Source: Paraburkholderia aromaticivorans (GTDB lineage Bacteria; Pseudomonadota; Gammaproteobacteria; Burkholderiales; Burkholderiaceae). From it: a stretch of DNA of 64,000 nt. Positions 45,336-53,309 of the stretch are shown here, in pieces. The translations under genes and the position numbers were made by a program. The notes under the pieces are model-generated. The model saw only the letters and a program-made list of their open reading frames with translations. It made no database searches and was not told where the DNA came from. Every line of letters begins with the position of its first letter. Position 1 is the first letter of the stretch. Location of the stretch: NCBI RefSeq assembly GCF_012689525.1, contig NZ_CP051515.1:558001-622000 (forward strand), in the 5' to 3' direction.

Positions 45336-45353
45336 CTGTCAATATACTTTCAT
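45336..45353 (+). promoter_or_regulatory. Pho box upstream of phoX
   Basis: CTGTCAATATACTTTCAT has two 7-nt half-sites with a 4-nt spacer and matches the CTGTCAT-N4-CTGTCAT consensus at 12 of 14 positions. It lies about 120 nt before the PhoX start and suggests PhoB activation at low phosphate. Confidence 0.7.
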
Positions 45354-45472
45354 ATTCACTTCTTAGAATCCTCGCGTCATAGCGGCGCGAGCGTGAACCA
45401 TGTGGTTTTTGGGGCTGAGTGCGTGCCGGCTGTGCATTCACCCACGCTACCCAAACACTGGATCACGACAAC

Positions 45473-47425
45473 ATGGCACAGCCGCTCGACCTTTCCCGCC
45501 GCAAGGCTCTGAAACTCCTCGTGGGCGCGCCAATGCTGCCGCTCGGCGGTCTTGCCACGGCTTCGATGCTGACCGCTTGCGGCGGCAGCGACGAGCTGGC
45601 GACGCCGGTCAAACCGGTCGCCAACTTCGTCTCCGCGGCGTTCGCCAGCATGGCCGCGCCGACGCTGGCTGACCCCGCCGCCATGGCGAAGACCACGGTC
45701 GGCTCGACTTTGACGGTGCAACTGAGCGACGGCAGCAGCCGCGCGTTCAAGCTGGCGTATCAGCCGTTCTTCGTCACCGGCGACAGCGTGCCGAACGTGA
45801 AGGGCGGGACGATTCTTGCCGGCGGCTATTTCGACATCGACAATCAGCCGATCGTCGATAAATCGGTGGCGGGCAAGGAGCGCCAGTTCTACTCGGATTG
45901 CCCGGACGGCAGCTCGTTGATCCGCCTCGATAATCCGACGGTGAAGGGCCTCAAGGGCAACGCGGTGTTCGCCGTCGTGCAGTTCGAATACGCCACCCGC
46001 GATCAAAGTCTGGTCTCGATGTACGGCCGACTGCCGTCGCCGATCGCCGTGCTCACGCTCGACCAGGACCCGGCCACCGGCAAGCTCACGCTGGCAGGCT
46101 ACTCGAACGTCGATACATCGAAGGCCCATGGTTTGTGGATCACCTGCGGCGCGAGCCTGTCGCCATGGAACACGCATCTGTCGAGCGAAGAGTACGAGCC
46201 GGACGCCACCACGATCGCCAGCAACAGCCAGTTCAAAGGCTTCAGCCGCAGCCTGTATGGCGATGAAACCACCGCGAACCCGTATCACTACGGCCATCTG
46301 CCGGAAGTGACGGTCAATCCGGACGGCACCGGCACGATCAGGAAGCACTATTGCCTCGGCCGCATCTCGCACGAATTGATTCAGGTGATGCCGGACAAGC
46401 GCACCGTCCTGATGGGCGACGACGCGACCAACGGCGGCCTGTTCATGTTCATCGCGGATCGCGAAGCCGATCTGTCGGCGGGCACGCTGTATGTCGCGAA
46501 GTGGACGCAGGTGTCCGCGAGCGGCGCGGGCGCGGCGACGCTGTCGTGGATCAACCTGGGCCACGCGACCAGCGACGAAATCGAGGCGCTCGCGAACCAG
46601 CTGCGCGCCAGCGACATCATGGACGTCGTGACCAAGGATCCGCTCGATCCGGCCTACACGAAGATCAACTACAACGGCACGTTCAACTGGGTGCGCGTCA
46701 AGCCCGGCATGACGCGGGCGGCAACGTTCCTCGAGACGCATCGCTATGCGGCGTTGGCCGGCGGCAGTATGGGCTTCACGAAACTCGAAGGCACGACGGT
46801 CAATATCAAGGACAAGGTGCTGTATTCGGCGATGTCGCGTATCGACAAGTCGATGGTGCGCGGCAATGCCGCATCCACCGACGTGGCCGTCGACAAGACG
46901 ATCAACGCCGGCGCGGTCTATGCGCTGAACATGAAGGGCGGCCAGCGCGACCGCGGCGGCGCCGCGATCAACAGCGAATGGGTGCCGGCGGACATGGCCG
47001 CGCCCGCGGCGCTGGTCGGCGAGGATCTGTTAGCGGCCGACGCGCTCGGCAACACGGCGAATCCCGAGCGCATTGCGAACCCGGACAACCTCAAGTTCTC
47101 GGAGAAACTGCGCACGCTCTTTATCGGCGAGGACAGCGGCATGCACGTGAACAACTTCCTGTGGGCGTACAACGTCGACACGAAGACGCTCGCGCGCGTG
47201 CTGTCGTGCCCGGCGGGTGCCGAATCGACCGGCCTGCACGCGGTCGATGAAATCAATGGGTGGACATACGTGATGAGCAACTTTCAGCACGTCGGCGATT
47301 GGGAAAGTCCGTTGCACGACAAGATCAAATCGACGCTCGATCCGCTCGTGCGGGCGAACTATAAGGACCGGTTCGGGGCGACGGTGGGGTATCTGACGGC
47401 GGATCCGGCGGGGATCAAGTTGTAA
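45473..47425 (+). CDS. phoX: PhoX-family alkaline phosphatase (DUF839)
   Basis: 650 residues. The N-terminus has a twin-arginine signal (SRRKALKLL) ending in LTACGG, so it may be a Tat-exported lipoprotein or be cleaved there. The body has the PhoX beta-propeller features: GLWITCGASLSPWNTHLSSEE, quoted only in part, GRISHELIQVMPD, DDATNGGLFMF and EDSGMHVNNFLW. PhoX enzymes are calcium- and iron-dependent periplasmic phosphatases. A Pho box lies upstream. Confidence 0.87.
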   Translation: MAQPLDLSRRKALKLLVGAPMLPLGGLATASMLTACGGSDELATPVKPVANFVSAAFASMAAPTLADPAAMAKTTVGSTLTVQLSDGSSRAFKLAYQPFFVTGDSVPNVKGGTILAGGYFDIDNQPIVDKSVAGKERQFYSDCPDGSSLIRLDNPTVKGLKGNAVFAVVQFEYATRDQSLVSMYGRLPSPIAVLTLDQDPATGKLTLAGYSNVDTSKAHGLWITCGASLSPWNTHLSSEEYEPDATTIASNSQFKGFSRSLYGDETTANPYHYGHLPEVTVNPDGTGTIRKHYCLGRISHELIQVMPDKRTVLMGDDATNGGLFMFIADREADLSAGTLYVAKWTQVSASGAGAATLSWINLGHATSDEIEALANQLRASDIMDVVTKDPLDPAYTKINYNGTFNWVRVKPGMTRAATFLETHRYAALAGGSMGFTKLEGTTVNIKDKVLYSAMSRIDKSMVRGNAASTDVAVDKTINAGAVYALNMKGGQRDRGGAAINSEWVPADMAAPAALVGEDLLAADALGNTANPERIANPDNLKFSEKLRTLFIGEDSGMHVNNFLWAYNVDTKTLARVLSCPAGAESTGLHAVDEINGWTYVMSNFQHVGDWESPLHDKIKSTLDPLVRANYKDRFGATVGYLTADPAGIKL

Positions 47426-47475
47426 GGCGGGGGGCGGGTGGTCGTTCCCACAAAGCCCTGCGGCCACCCGCCGCC

Positions 47476-47910
47476 TCAACTCCGCTTGCAAAAAATCGCC
47501 GTAATCAGCGGCGCTACGCGGTGCACGATCGCCGTGCTGCCGGTGCCGGCAATCGCGTTCCGCACTTTGGCCTCGCTGCCGAACACCACGACGCCGTAGG
47601 CCGAACTTGCGACCGGCTCGCCGTTGCCCACGTGGAACATGGGATCGTCTTTTTCGTAGCCGACCACCGCGAACACACGAAAGCCGTAGGCGGTCAGATC
47701 CGCGCCGGACGTCGGCGAGAAGGCGTTGATCGAGTTGCTCTCCACACGCGTGGGCTTCGGGTCGATCATCTGTTGCTCCGCGAGGTCGGCAATGAACTGA
47801 TGGCCGCTTTCATTGCAGGCGAGCGGCGCGTCGAGCGCGGTGGCGTAACTGGCGAGCGGCAGCGCGGCGGCCGCCAGAGCAAGGAGTACAGACGAAAGAA
47901 AGCGTTTCAT
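47476..47910 (-). CDS. Exported hypothetical protein
   Basis: 144 residues. A signal peptide (MKRFLSSVLLALAAAALPLA) is cleaved near SYATA. The mature part has Cys near its start (LACNESGH) and end (AIFCKRS), probably a disulfide, and YGFRVFAVVGYEKDDPMF in the middle. Family not recognised. It converges on phoX. Confidence 0.72.
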   Translation of the reverse strand: MKRFLSSVLLALAAAALPLASYATALDAPLACNESGHQFIADLAEQQMIDPKPTRVESNSINAFSPTSGADLTAYGFRVFAVVGYEKDDPMFHVGNGEPVASSAYGVVVFGSEAKVRNAIAGTGSTAIVHRVAPLITAIFCKRS

Positions 47911-48148
47911 AAGCGTGGACGGCCACCTGAATCGATGTAGTGCGTTCGCAACGGGCGGTGGCGCGATCTTGAGACCCGAAAAGACGTTGCGCATCGAAGT
48001 AATGCCCTTGACAAGCGCAACTGGTTTGCACTTTATCGCGATTCGGCAAATCTTGCTTTGCAGCCAGCACAGATCGGCAACCAACGACGCCTGAAGAAAC
48101 GTGCGGGAAGAAAGCAATCTTTTGCGATCCCGTATATATTTCCGGGTT

Positions 48149-48850
48149 ATGAATTCGCGACCCCAAACTCCAATTAACGTTCCGCCGCCCCGAACATGGG
48201 ACGCGCGGCTCGCCCGCCGGCTCGTGACTCCGCTCGTCGGTACGTGGGTCACACCAAACCATCTGACCACGCTGCGCCTGCTGATCGGGCTGGCAGGCGC
48301 GCTCTGCCTCGCTCACGGCGAATTCGCGTGGGCCAATGCCGGCGCCTTCCTGATCGTGCTGTCGAACTTTGTCGACCACACGGACGGCGAACTCGCGCGC
48401 ATCGGCGGAAAGTCGAGCCGGATCGGTCATTTTTACGACCTCGCGTGCGACGCGCTCGTGACCGTCACGTTATTCGTCGGCATGGGTGTGGGAGCGGGCG
48501 CCACGCACATCGCCGGATTGAGGATCGCGCCGGGTGTGCTCGGCGCCGTGGCCGGCGTGGCGATCGCGCTGATTTTCTTCCTGCGCATGCGCATCGAGGA
48601 AATGGCCGGCAAGGCGGGCACGAAGCAGGCCTCCGTCGCCGGTTTCGAAACTGAAGACGTCTTGTATCTGCTGCCGATCGTCACGCTGACGAGCGTCGCA
48701 CTGCCCTTCGTGGTGGTCGCGTCGATCGGCGCGCCGCTTTTCGCTGTTTGGGTGGTGGTCGACTACTGGCGCGTTGCGCGCCGTGCCGCTAGTCCGGCGC
48801 CCGTTGCCGCCGGCGCGTCCGAAGCCCGTCAAATGTGGGCCAGCGAATGA
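48149..48850 (+). CDS. CDP-alcohol phosphatidyltransferase family protein
   Basis: 233 residues, six membrane segments. The full CDP-alcohol phosphotransferase motif D-x2-DG-x2-AR-x8-G-x3-D-x3-D is present, beginning DHTDGELAR and ending YDLACD. It transfers a phospho-alcohol or phosphatidyl group between a CDP-linked donor and an acceptor in the inner membrane. First gene of a four-gene operon; its stop overlaps the oxygenase start (ATGA). Confidence 0.9.
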   Translation: MNSRPQTPINVPPPRTWDARLARRLVTPLVGTWVTPNHLTTLRLLIGLAGALCLAHGEFAWANAGAFLIVLSNFVDHTDGELARIGGKSSRIGHFYDLACDALVTVTLFVGMGVGAGATHIAGLRIAPGVLGAVAGVAIALIFFLRMRIEEMAGKAGTKQASVAGFETEDVLYLLPIVTLTSVALPFVVVASIGAPLFAVWVVVDYWRVARRAASPAPVAAGASEARQMWASE

Positions 48851-49659
48851 GTACGCAGGCCGAAAACGATGTGATCGCGCCCGTTCCCGTCGAACGTTCG
48901 CCGGCTGCGTCGCCCGCACCGAATGCCGACCACGCGGTTGCGAGCCGCACGCGCGCGTTTGACAACCCGCGTCTGCGCAAGGATTTCGCCGAGCAGGGCG
49001 CGTTTCTCTATCTGGAAGACTTTCTCGCGCCCGAAGTTACGACGCAGCTCGTCCATAGCGCGCGTTCGCTGCTCGACGAAGTGAACCGCAACTATCTGCC
49101 GGGTCACAAGCAGGGCGGCAGCGTCAGTCGTCATACGATCGACCGTCTCGCGCCGTTCATCGCCGAACTGTACCGCTCGAAGGAGTTGATCGGCTGGCTG
49201 GAGCAACTGAGCGGCGACAAATTACAGCTTTCGCCCGCCGACGATCCGCATGCGTACGCGTTGTACTACTACACGCGGCCGGGCGACCACATCGGCTGGC
49301 ACTACGATACTTCGTACTATGACGGCCGCCGTTACACGCTGCTGCTCGGCGTGATCGACGAATCGTCTTGCCGGCTCGACTACGAACTTCATACGCGCAA
49401 TCCGGAGATTCCGGATCAGCCGGGCTCGGTGCAGATTCCGCCGGGCGGCCTGGTGTTTTTCGACGGCGACAAGCTGCGCCATCGCATCACGCCCGCCAGC
49501 GCGAACGAAATGCGCGTGTCGCTCACTTTCGAATACGTGACCGATCCGAACATGCGGCCGTGGCGTCGTTTCATTTCGAACATGAAGGACGCGATTGCGT
49601 ACTTCGGCTTCCGCCAGGTCTTTCGCCAGATGACCCAACGCGGGAAGGGCCGCACATGA
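48847..49659 (+). CDS. 2-oxoglutarate/Fe(II) oxygenase (HalD/BesD-like fold)
   Basis: 270 residues. The iron site is HXD...H: His and Asp in GWHYDTSYY, distal His in LRHRITP, with Arg in MRVSLTFEY as 2-oxoglutarate ligand. The Asp is kept, whereas the BesD/HalD halogenases have Gly there, so this should hydroxylate or desaturate, not halogenate. About 50 N-terminal residues are disordered. It overlaps both neighbours by 4 nt. Confidence 0.82.
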   Translation: MSTQAENDVIAPVPVERSPAASPAPNADHAVASRTRAFDNPRLRKDFAEQGAFLYLEDFLAPEVTTQLVHSARSLLDEVNRNYLPGHKQGGSVSRHTIDRLAPFIAELYRSKELIGWLEQLSGDKLQLSPADDPHAYALYYYTRPGDHIGWHYDTSYYDGRRYTLLLGVIDESSCRLDYELHTRNPEIPDQPGSVQIPPGGLVFFDGDKLRHRITPASANEMRVSLTFEYVTDPNMRPWRRFISNMKDAIAYFGFRQVFRQMTQRGKGRT

Positions 49660-50675
49660 GCCGCGCGGCCCTGATTCTGCTGTCGATCGGGACGGCGCTG
49701 TTTGTCGGCCTGCTCGCTTGGCAGGGTTTCGGTACGGTCGCCTCGACGCTGCTCACGGCAGGCTGGGGACTCGCGCTCGTTGCGGCGTTCCACCTCGTGC
49801 CCCTGATTCTCGATGCCGGTGCGATCTCCGTGTTGTTCCAACCCCGTCGTGACGGCGTGCATCACGATCTGTCGTTGCGCGACGCGCTGTTCGCGCGCTG
49901 GATCGGCGAGTCGGTGAATAGTCTGTTGCCGGCCGGCCAGATCGGCGGCCCGGTTGTCATGGTGCGGCAACTGTCCCAGCGTGGCATGCGCATGCGTGAT
50001 GCGGCCGCTGCAATCACGGTAAGCACGACCGCGCAGGCGCTCGCGCAGATCATCTTCGCGCTGGGCGGACTTTTGCTGTTCGGCGCTTACGCTGCGCACG
50101 GCGCGCTGCACGATCTGCAGACCGCCACGCTGATCGCGACCGGCGTCTTGGGCGCGATGATCGTCGGGTTCTACTATGCGCAGCGGCGCGGTCTTTTCGG
50201 CCGTTTGCTCGGCGTGGTCTCGAAGGTTTTCGGCAAGCGCGACTGGTCTTCGCTGATGACGCGCGCCGAAGCCGTCGACGCCGCCGTGCAGGCCATGTAC
50301 CGCGAACGCGGCCGCGTGGCGGCAAGCTTCGCGATGAGCCTGTTGGGCTGGATCGTCGGCACGGTGGAGGTGTGGCTCGCGCTGCGCTTTCTCGGACATC
50401 CGGTCGACTGGGTCGACGCGTTGTTGCTCGAAAGCCTGGGCCAAGCCATCCGCGGCGCGGCGTTCATGATTCCCGGTTCGCTCGGCGTGCAGGAAGGCGG
50501 CTATCTGCTGCTCGCGCCGCTGGTCGGTTTGCCGCCGGACGCGGCCTTGGCGTTGTCGCTCGCCAAGCGCGCCCGCGAAATCCTGCTAGGCTTGCCGGGT
50601 CTGCTGGTTTTGCACTTCAGCGAACGAAGCTGGCAACGGCGCCGCGCGACAGGGCGCGTGCCGGTTGTCGATTAA
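49656..50675 (+). CDS. Lysylphosphatidylglycerol synthase TM-domain protein (MprF-like flippase domain)
   Basis: 339 residues and about eight membrane helices, without the soluble aminoacyl-transferase domain of MprF. The conserved parts are ESVNSLLPAGQIGGPVVMVR, ALLLESLGQAIRGAAFMIPG quoted as cores, and SLGVQEGGY. This domain moves lipids across the inner membrane in MprF and resembles HpnL. Here it would flip the lipid made by the operon. ATGA overlap with the oxygenase gene. Confidence 0.85.
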   Translation: MSRAALILLSIGTALFVGLLAWQGFGTVASTLLTAGWGLALVAAFHLVPLILDAGAISVLFQPRRDGVHHDLSLRDALFARWIGESVNSLLPAGQIGGPVVMVRQLSQRGMRMRDAAAAITVSTTAQALAQIIFALGGLLLFGAYAAHGALHDLQTATLIATGVLGAMIVGFYYAQRRGLFGRLLGVVSKVFGKRDWSSLMTRAEAVDAAVQAMYRERGRVAASFAMSLLGWIVGTVEVWLALRFLGHPVDWVDALLLESLGQAIRGAAFMIPGSLGVQEGGYLLLAPLVGLPPDAALALSLAKRAREILLGLPGLLVLHFSERSWQRRRATGRVPVVD

Positions 50676-50702
50676 ACTCCGCATTTTTTTAAAGGACCGC
50701 GC

Positions 50703-51467
50703 ATGCGTGCCATCATCCTCGCTGCGGGCCTCGGCCTGCGTCTCCAGCAACCGCCGGAAGCTCAGTTCCCGAAGTGTCTGTTGCAATTCGACGGCATGAG
50801 CCTGCTCGAACGGCATCTGCAAATGCTCGAAACCGCTGGCGTGACTGAAGTCGTGCTGGCGCTCGGCTTTCAGCCGGAATCGGTGCAGGAGGAACTGGAG
50901 CGCATCAACTGGCCGCATCAGGTGGAAACCGTGCTGAACACGCGTTACGACTTGGGCAGCGTGCTGACGGTGCACACGGTCGCTGAGGCGCTGACGCGCG
51001 GCGGCGACGTGCTGCTGATGGACGCCGACGTGCTTTACGACGAGCGCATTCTGGCCGCATTGGTGGCGGGCGAGACGGTCAACCGCCTGTTGATCGACCG
51101 TGATTTCGAAGCCGGCGACGAACCCGTCAAGCTGTGTCTGAAAGACGGCGTGCCGGTCGAGTTGCGCAAGCAACTCGCCGTCAATCTCGAGTACGACACC
51201 ATCGGCGAATCGGTTGGGTTCTTCCGCTTCCGTCAGGAGACCGCGCAACGCTTTGCGCAGATCGTGGCCGGCTATGTGGACAGCGGCCGGGCCAACATGC
51301 CGCACGAAGAAGCGGTGCGCGATCTGCTGCTGGAGCGCAGCCAGGTGTTCGATACCGCCGACGTGACCGGCGCGCCCTGGATCGAGATCGACTTCCCGAA
51401 CGACGTGGCTCGCGCGAGCGCCGAGATTCTGCCGCAGTTGCAGCCGCTGGTCAGCGCATCGCGTTAA
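50703..51467 (+). CDS. NTP transferase family protein (phosphocholine/inositol-phosphate cytidylyltransferase-like)
   Basis: 254 residues. The nucleotidyltransferase signature is ILAAGLGLRL followed by FPKCLLQF, and the metal-binding Asp is in LMDADVLYD. LicC-type enzymes of this group make CDP-choline, and others make CDP-inositol or CDP-phosphonates. Here it could supply the CDP donor for the phosphatidyltransferase three genes upstream. AAAGGA precedes the ATG; a terminator follows. Confidence 0.85.
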   Translation: MRAIILAAGLGLRLQQPPEAQFPKCLLQFDGMSLLERHLQMLETAGVTEVVLALGFQPESVQEELERINWPHQVETVLNTRYDLGSVLTVHTVAEALTRGGDVLLMDADVLYDERILAALVAGETVNRLLIDRDFEAGDEPVKLCLKDGVPVELRKQLAVNLEYDTIGESVGFFRFRQETAQRFAQIVAGYVDSGRANMPHEEAVRDLLLERSQVFDTADVTGAPWIEIDFPNDVARASAEILPQLQPLVSASR

Positions 51468-51490
51468 GCCTGCCTCGTTGCTGATGTAAA

Positions 51491-51524
51491 GGTTGAGCCG
51501 GCTGAATGCCGGCTCAACCTTTTT
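51491..51524 (+). terminator. Perfect rho-independent terminator of the lipid operon
   Basis: GGTTGAGCCGGC and GCCGGCTCAACC make a perfect 12-bp stem with loop TGAAT, followed by TTTTT, 24 nt after the nucleotidyltransferase stop. Confidence 0.92.
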
Positions 51525-51679
51525 GCCTTTGTCGCTCGTACACTCGCCGCGCCCGCTGCTTCGATGCGCGTTCAATCATCGCGCATGCACATGTGCGAAA
51601 AGACCTCGCGCAACAACATCTGTTGCCGATGCGATGCCATAATCGACGCTTTACACCGACGGCCTTGCAACCCGTCGCC

Positions 51680-53089
51680 ATGCCAATGCCTCTCGCTTTA
51701 GGCACTTTCATTGTTCCGCTGATCGTCGCGTGTGCGATGTTCATGGAAAACGTGGACGGCACGGTCATCGTGACGTCGCTGCCGGTTCTGGCGCGCGATC
51801 TCGGCCAGGATCCCATCACCCTCAAGCTCGCCGTGACGGCGTACGTCATCGGCCTCGGCGTCTTCATTCCAATCTGCGGCTGGGTTGCTGACCGCTTCGG
51901 TTCGCGCACGGTGTTTCGCACGGCCATCGGCGTCTTCATGGCCGGCTCGCTGATGTGCGCGGCTTCCACATCACTCGGCACGTTCGTGGTTGCGCGCTTC
52001 GTGCAAGGCCTCGGCGGCGCGATGATGGTGCCGGTGGGCCGCATCATCATTTTCCGTTCGGTGCCGAAGTCCGACTTCATCCGCGCGGTCAACTATTTGA
52101 CGGTGCCGGCTTTGCTCGGACCGGTGGTCGGGCCGCCGCTGGGTGGTTTCATCACCACTTATCTGCATTGGCGTCTGATCTTTTTCATCAACATTCCAAT
52201 TGGCCTGCTGGGCATCTGGCTCGCGAACAAACACATCGCCAACGTGCGCGAAGCGCATCCGGGCCGGCTCGACTGGACCGGCTTCTTTTTGTCCGCGAGT
52301 GGGGCGTCGCTGTTCATGCTGGGGCTTTCGCTGGTGGGCGGCGAGTTGGTGTCGAACACGGTATCGATCAGCATGTGCGTGGTCGGCGTGGTGTTGCTGA
52401 CGCTGTATGTGCTGTACGCGAGCCGCGTCGAATTGCCTGTGCTCGATCTGCGACTGCTGCGCATTCCGAGTTTTCACGCGAGCGTAGTGGGCGGCTCGCT
52501 GTTTCGCATCGGCCTCGGGGCCGTGCCGTTTCTGTTGCCGCTTGCCTTGCAGGAAGGCCTGGGCATGACGGCGTTCAAGTCGGGGTCGATCACCTGCGCG
52601 TCCGCGTTCGGCTCGATCTTCATGAAGGCGGCCGCGTCGCGCATTCTGGAGCGCTTTGGTTTCCGCACCGTGCTGATGTTCAACGCGTGTTGCGCGGGCC
52701 TTGCCATCGCGGTCTACGGTCTGTTCTTTCCCGGCACGCCGCATTGGCTGATCTGGTGCGTGGTGCTATTCGGCGGCTTCTTTCCGTCGCTGCAGTTCAC
52801 GTCGTTGAACACCTTGGCATACGCTGACATTCCGAGCCGCGACGTGGGCCGCGCGACGAGCGTCGCGAGCGTGATCCAGCAGATTTCGTTGGGTCTCGGC
52901 GTGACGATCGCGGGTATCGTGTTGCAGATTTCGCATAACGTGCAAGGTCATTCGACCATCGTGTTTTCCGATTTCTGGCCGGCTTTTCTAGTGGTCGGGC
53001 TGTTCTCGTTCATGTCGATCCCCATCACCGCTCGACTGCCGCACGGCGCCGGCGACGAGATTGCGCGCGGCAGTCGCGGCCGCGCGTAA
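51680..53089 (+). CDS. MFS transporter, DHA2 (EmrB/QacA-like) family
   Basis: 469 residues from the ATG at 51680; 14 membrane segments are expected. MENVDGTVIVTSLPVLARDL is the helix-1 signature of DHA2 drug/proton antiporters, and GWVADRFGSRTVF and QGLGGAMMVPVGR follow. Likely exports hydrophobic compounds. The upstream frame to 51506 crosses the preceding terminator, so it is not coding. Confidence 0.87.
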   Translation: MPMPLALGTFIVPLIVACAMFMENVDGTVIVTSLPVLARDLGQDPITLKLAVTAYVIGLGVFIPICGWVADRFGSRTVFRTAIGVFMAGSLMCAASTSLGTFVVARFVQGLGGAMMVPVGRIIIFRSVPKSDFIRAVNYLTVPALLGPVVGPPLGGFITTYLHWRLIFFINIPIGLLGIWLANKHIANVREAHPGRLDWTGFFLSASGASLFMLGLSLVGGELVSNTVSISMCVVGVVLLTLYVLYASRVELPVLDLRLLRIPSFHASVVGGSLFRIGLGAVPFLLPLALQEGLGMTAFKSGSITCASAFGSIFMKAAASRILERFGFRTVLMFNACCAGLAIAVYGLFFPGTPHWLIWCVVLFGGFFPSLQFTSLNTLAYADIPSRDVGRATSVASVIQQISLGLGVTIAGIVLQISHNVQGHSTIVFSDFWPAFLVVGLFSFMSIPITARLPHGAGDEIARGSRGRA

Positions 53090-53309
53090 GCACAACGCGT
53101 GGTGGCGTCGTGCGCGCGGCATACGGCTTGCTGAACGCTTCTGTCTCGGGTTTTTTGACAGACGCTTTTGCGTGTCGTCGGACTGGTCTTTTTTTGTGTG
53201 CCGCAACATGGACCCTACGATATACAGCGGCTTCGCAAGCGAACGGTTCACCTGTTATAAATCCAAGGCATCTGTAATCATCGGATGAAAGTCGTCTTGG
53301 GGGTAGGTA

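Noticed and set aside
48847..49659. Radical halogenase call
   Set aside because: The iron site keeps Asp in HXD, which blocks chloride binding in known enzymes; kept as an oxygenase.
51506..51679. N-terminal extension of the DHA2 transporter
   Set aside because: The extension is Arg/Cys-rich, lies over the terminator of the previous operon and lacks similarity to transporter N-termini; the ATG at 51680 fits helix 1.
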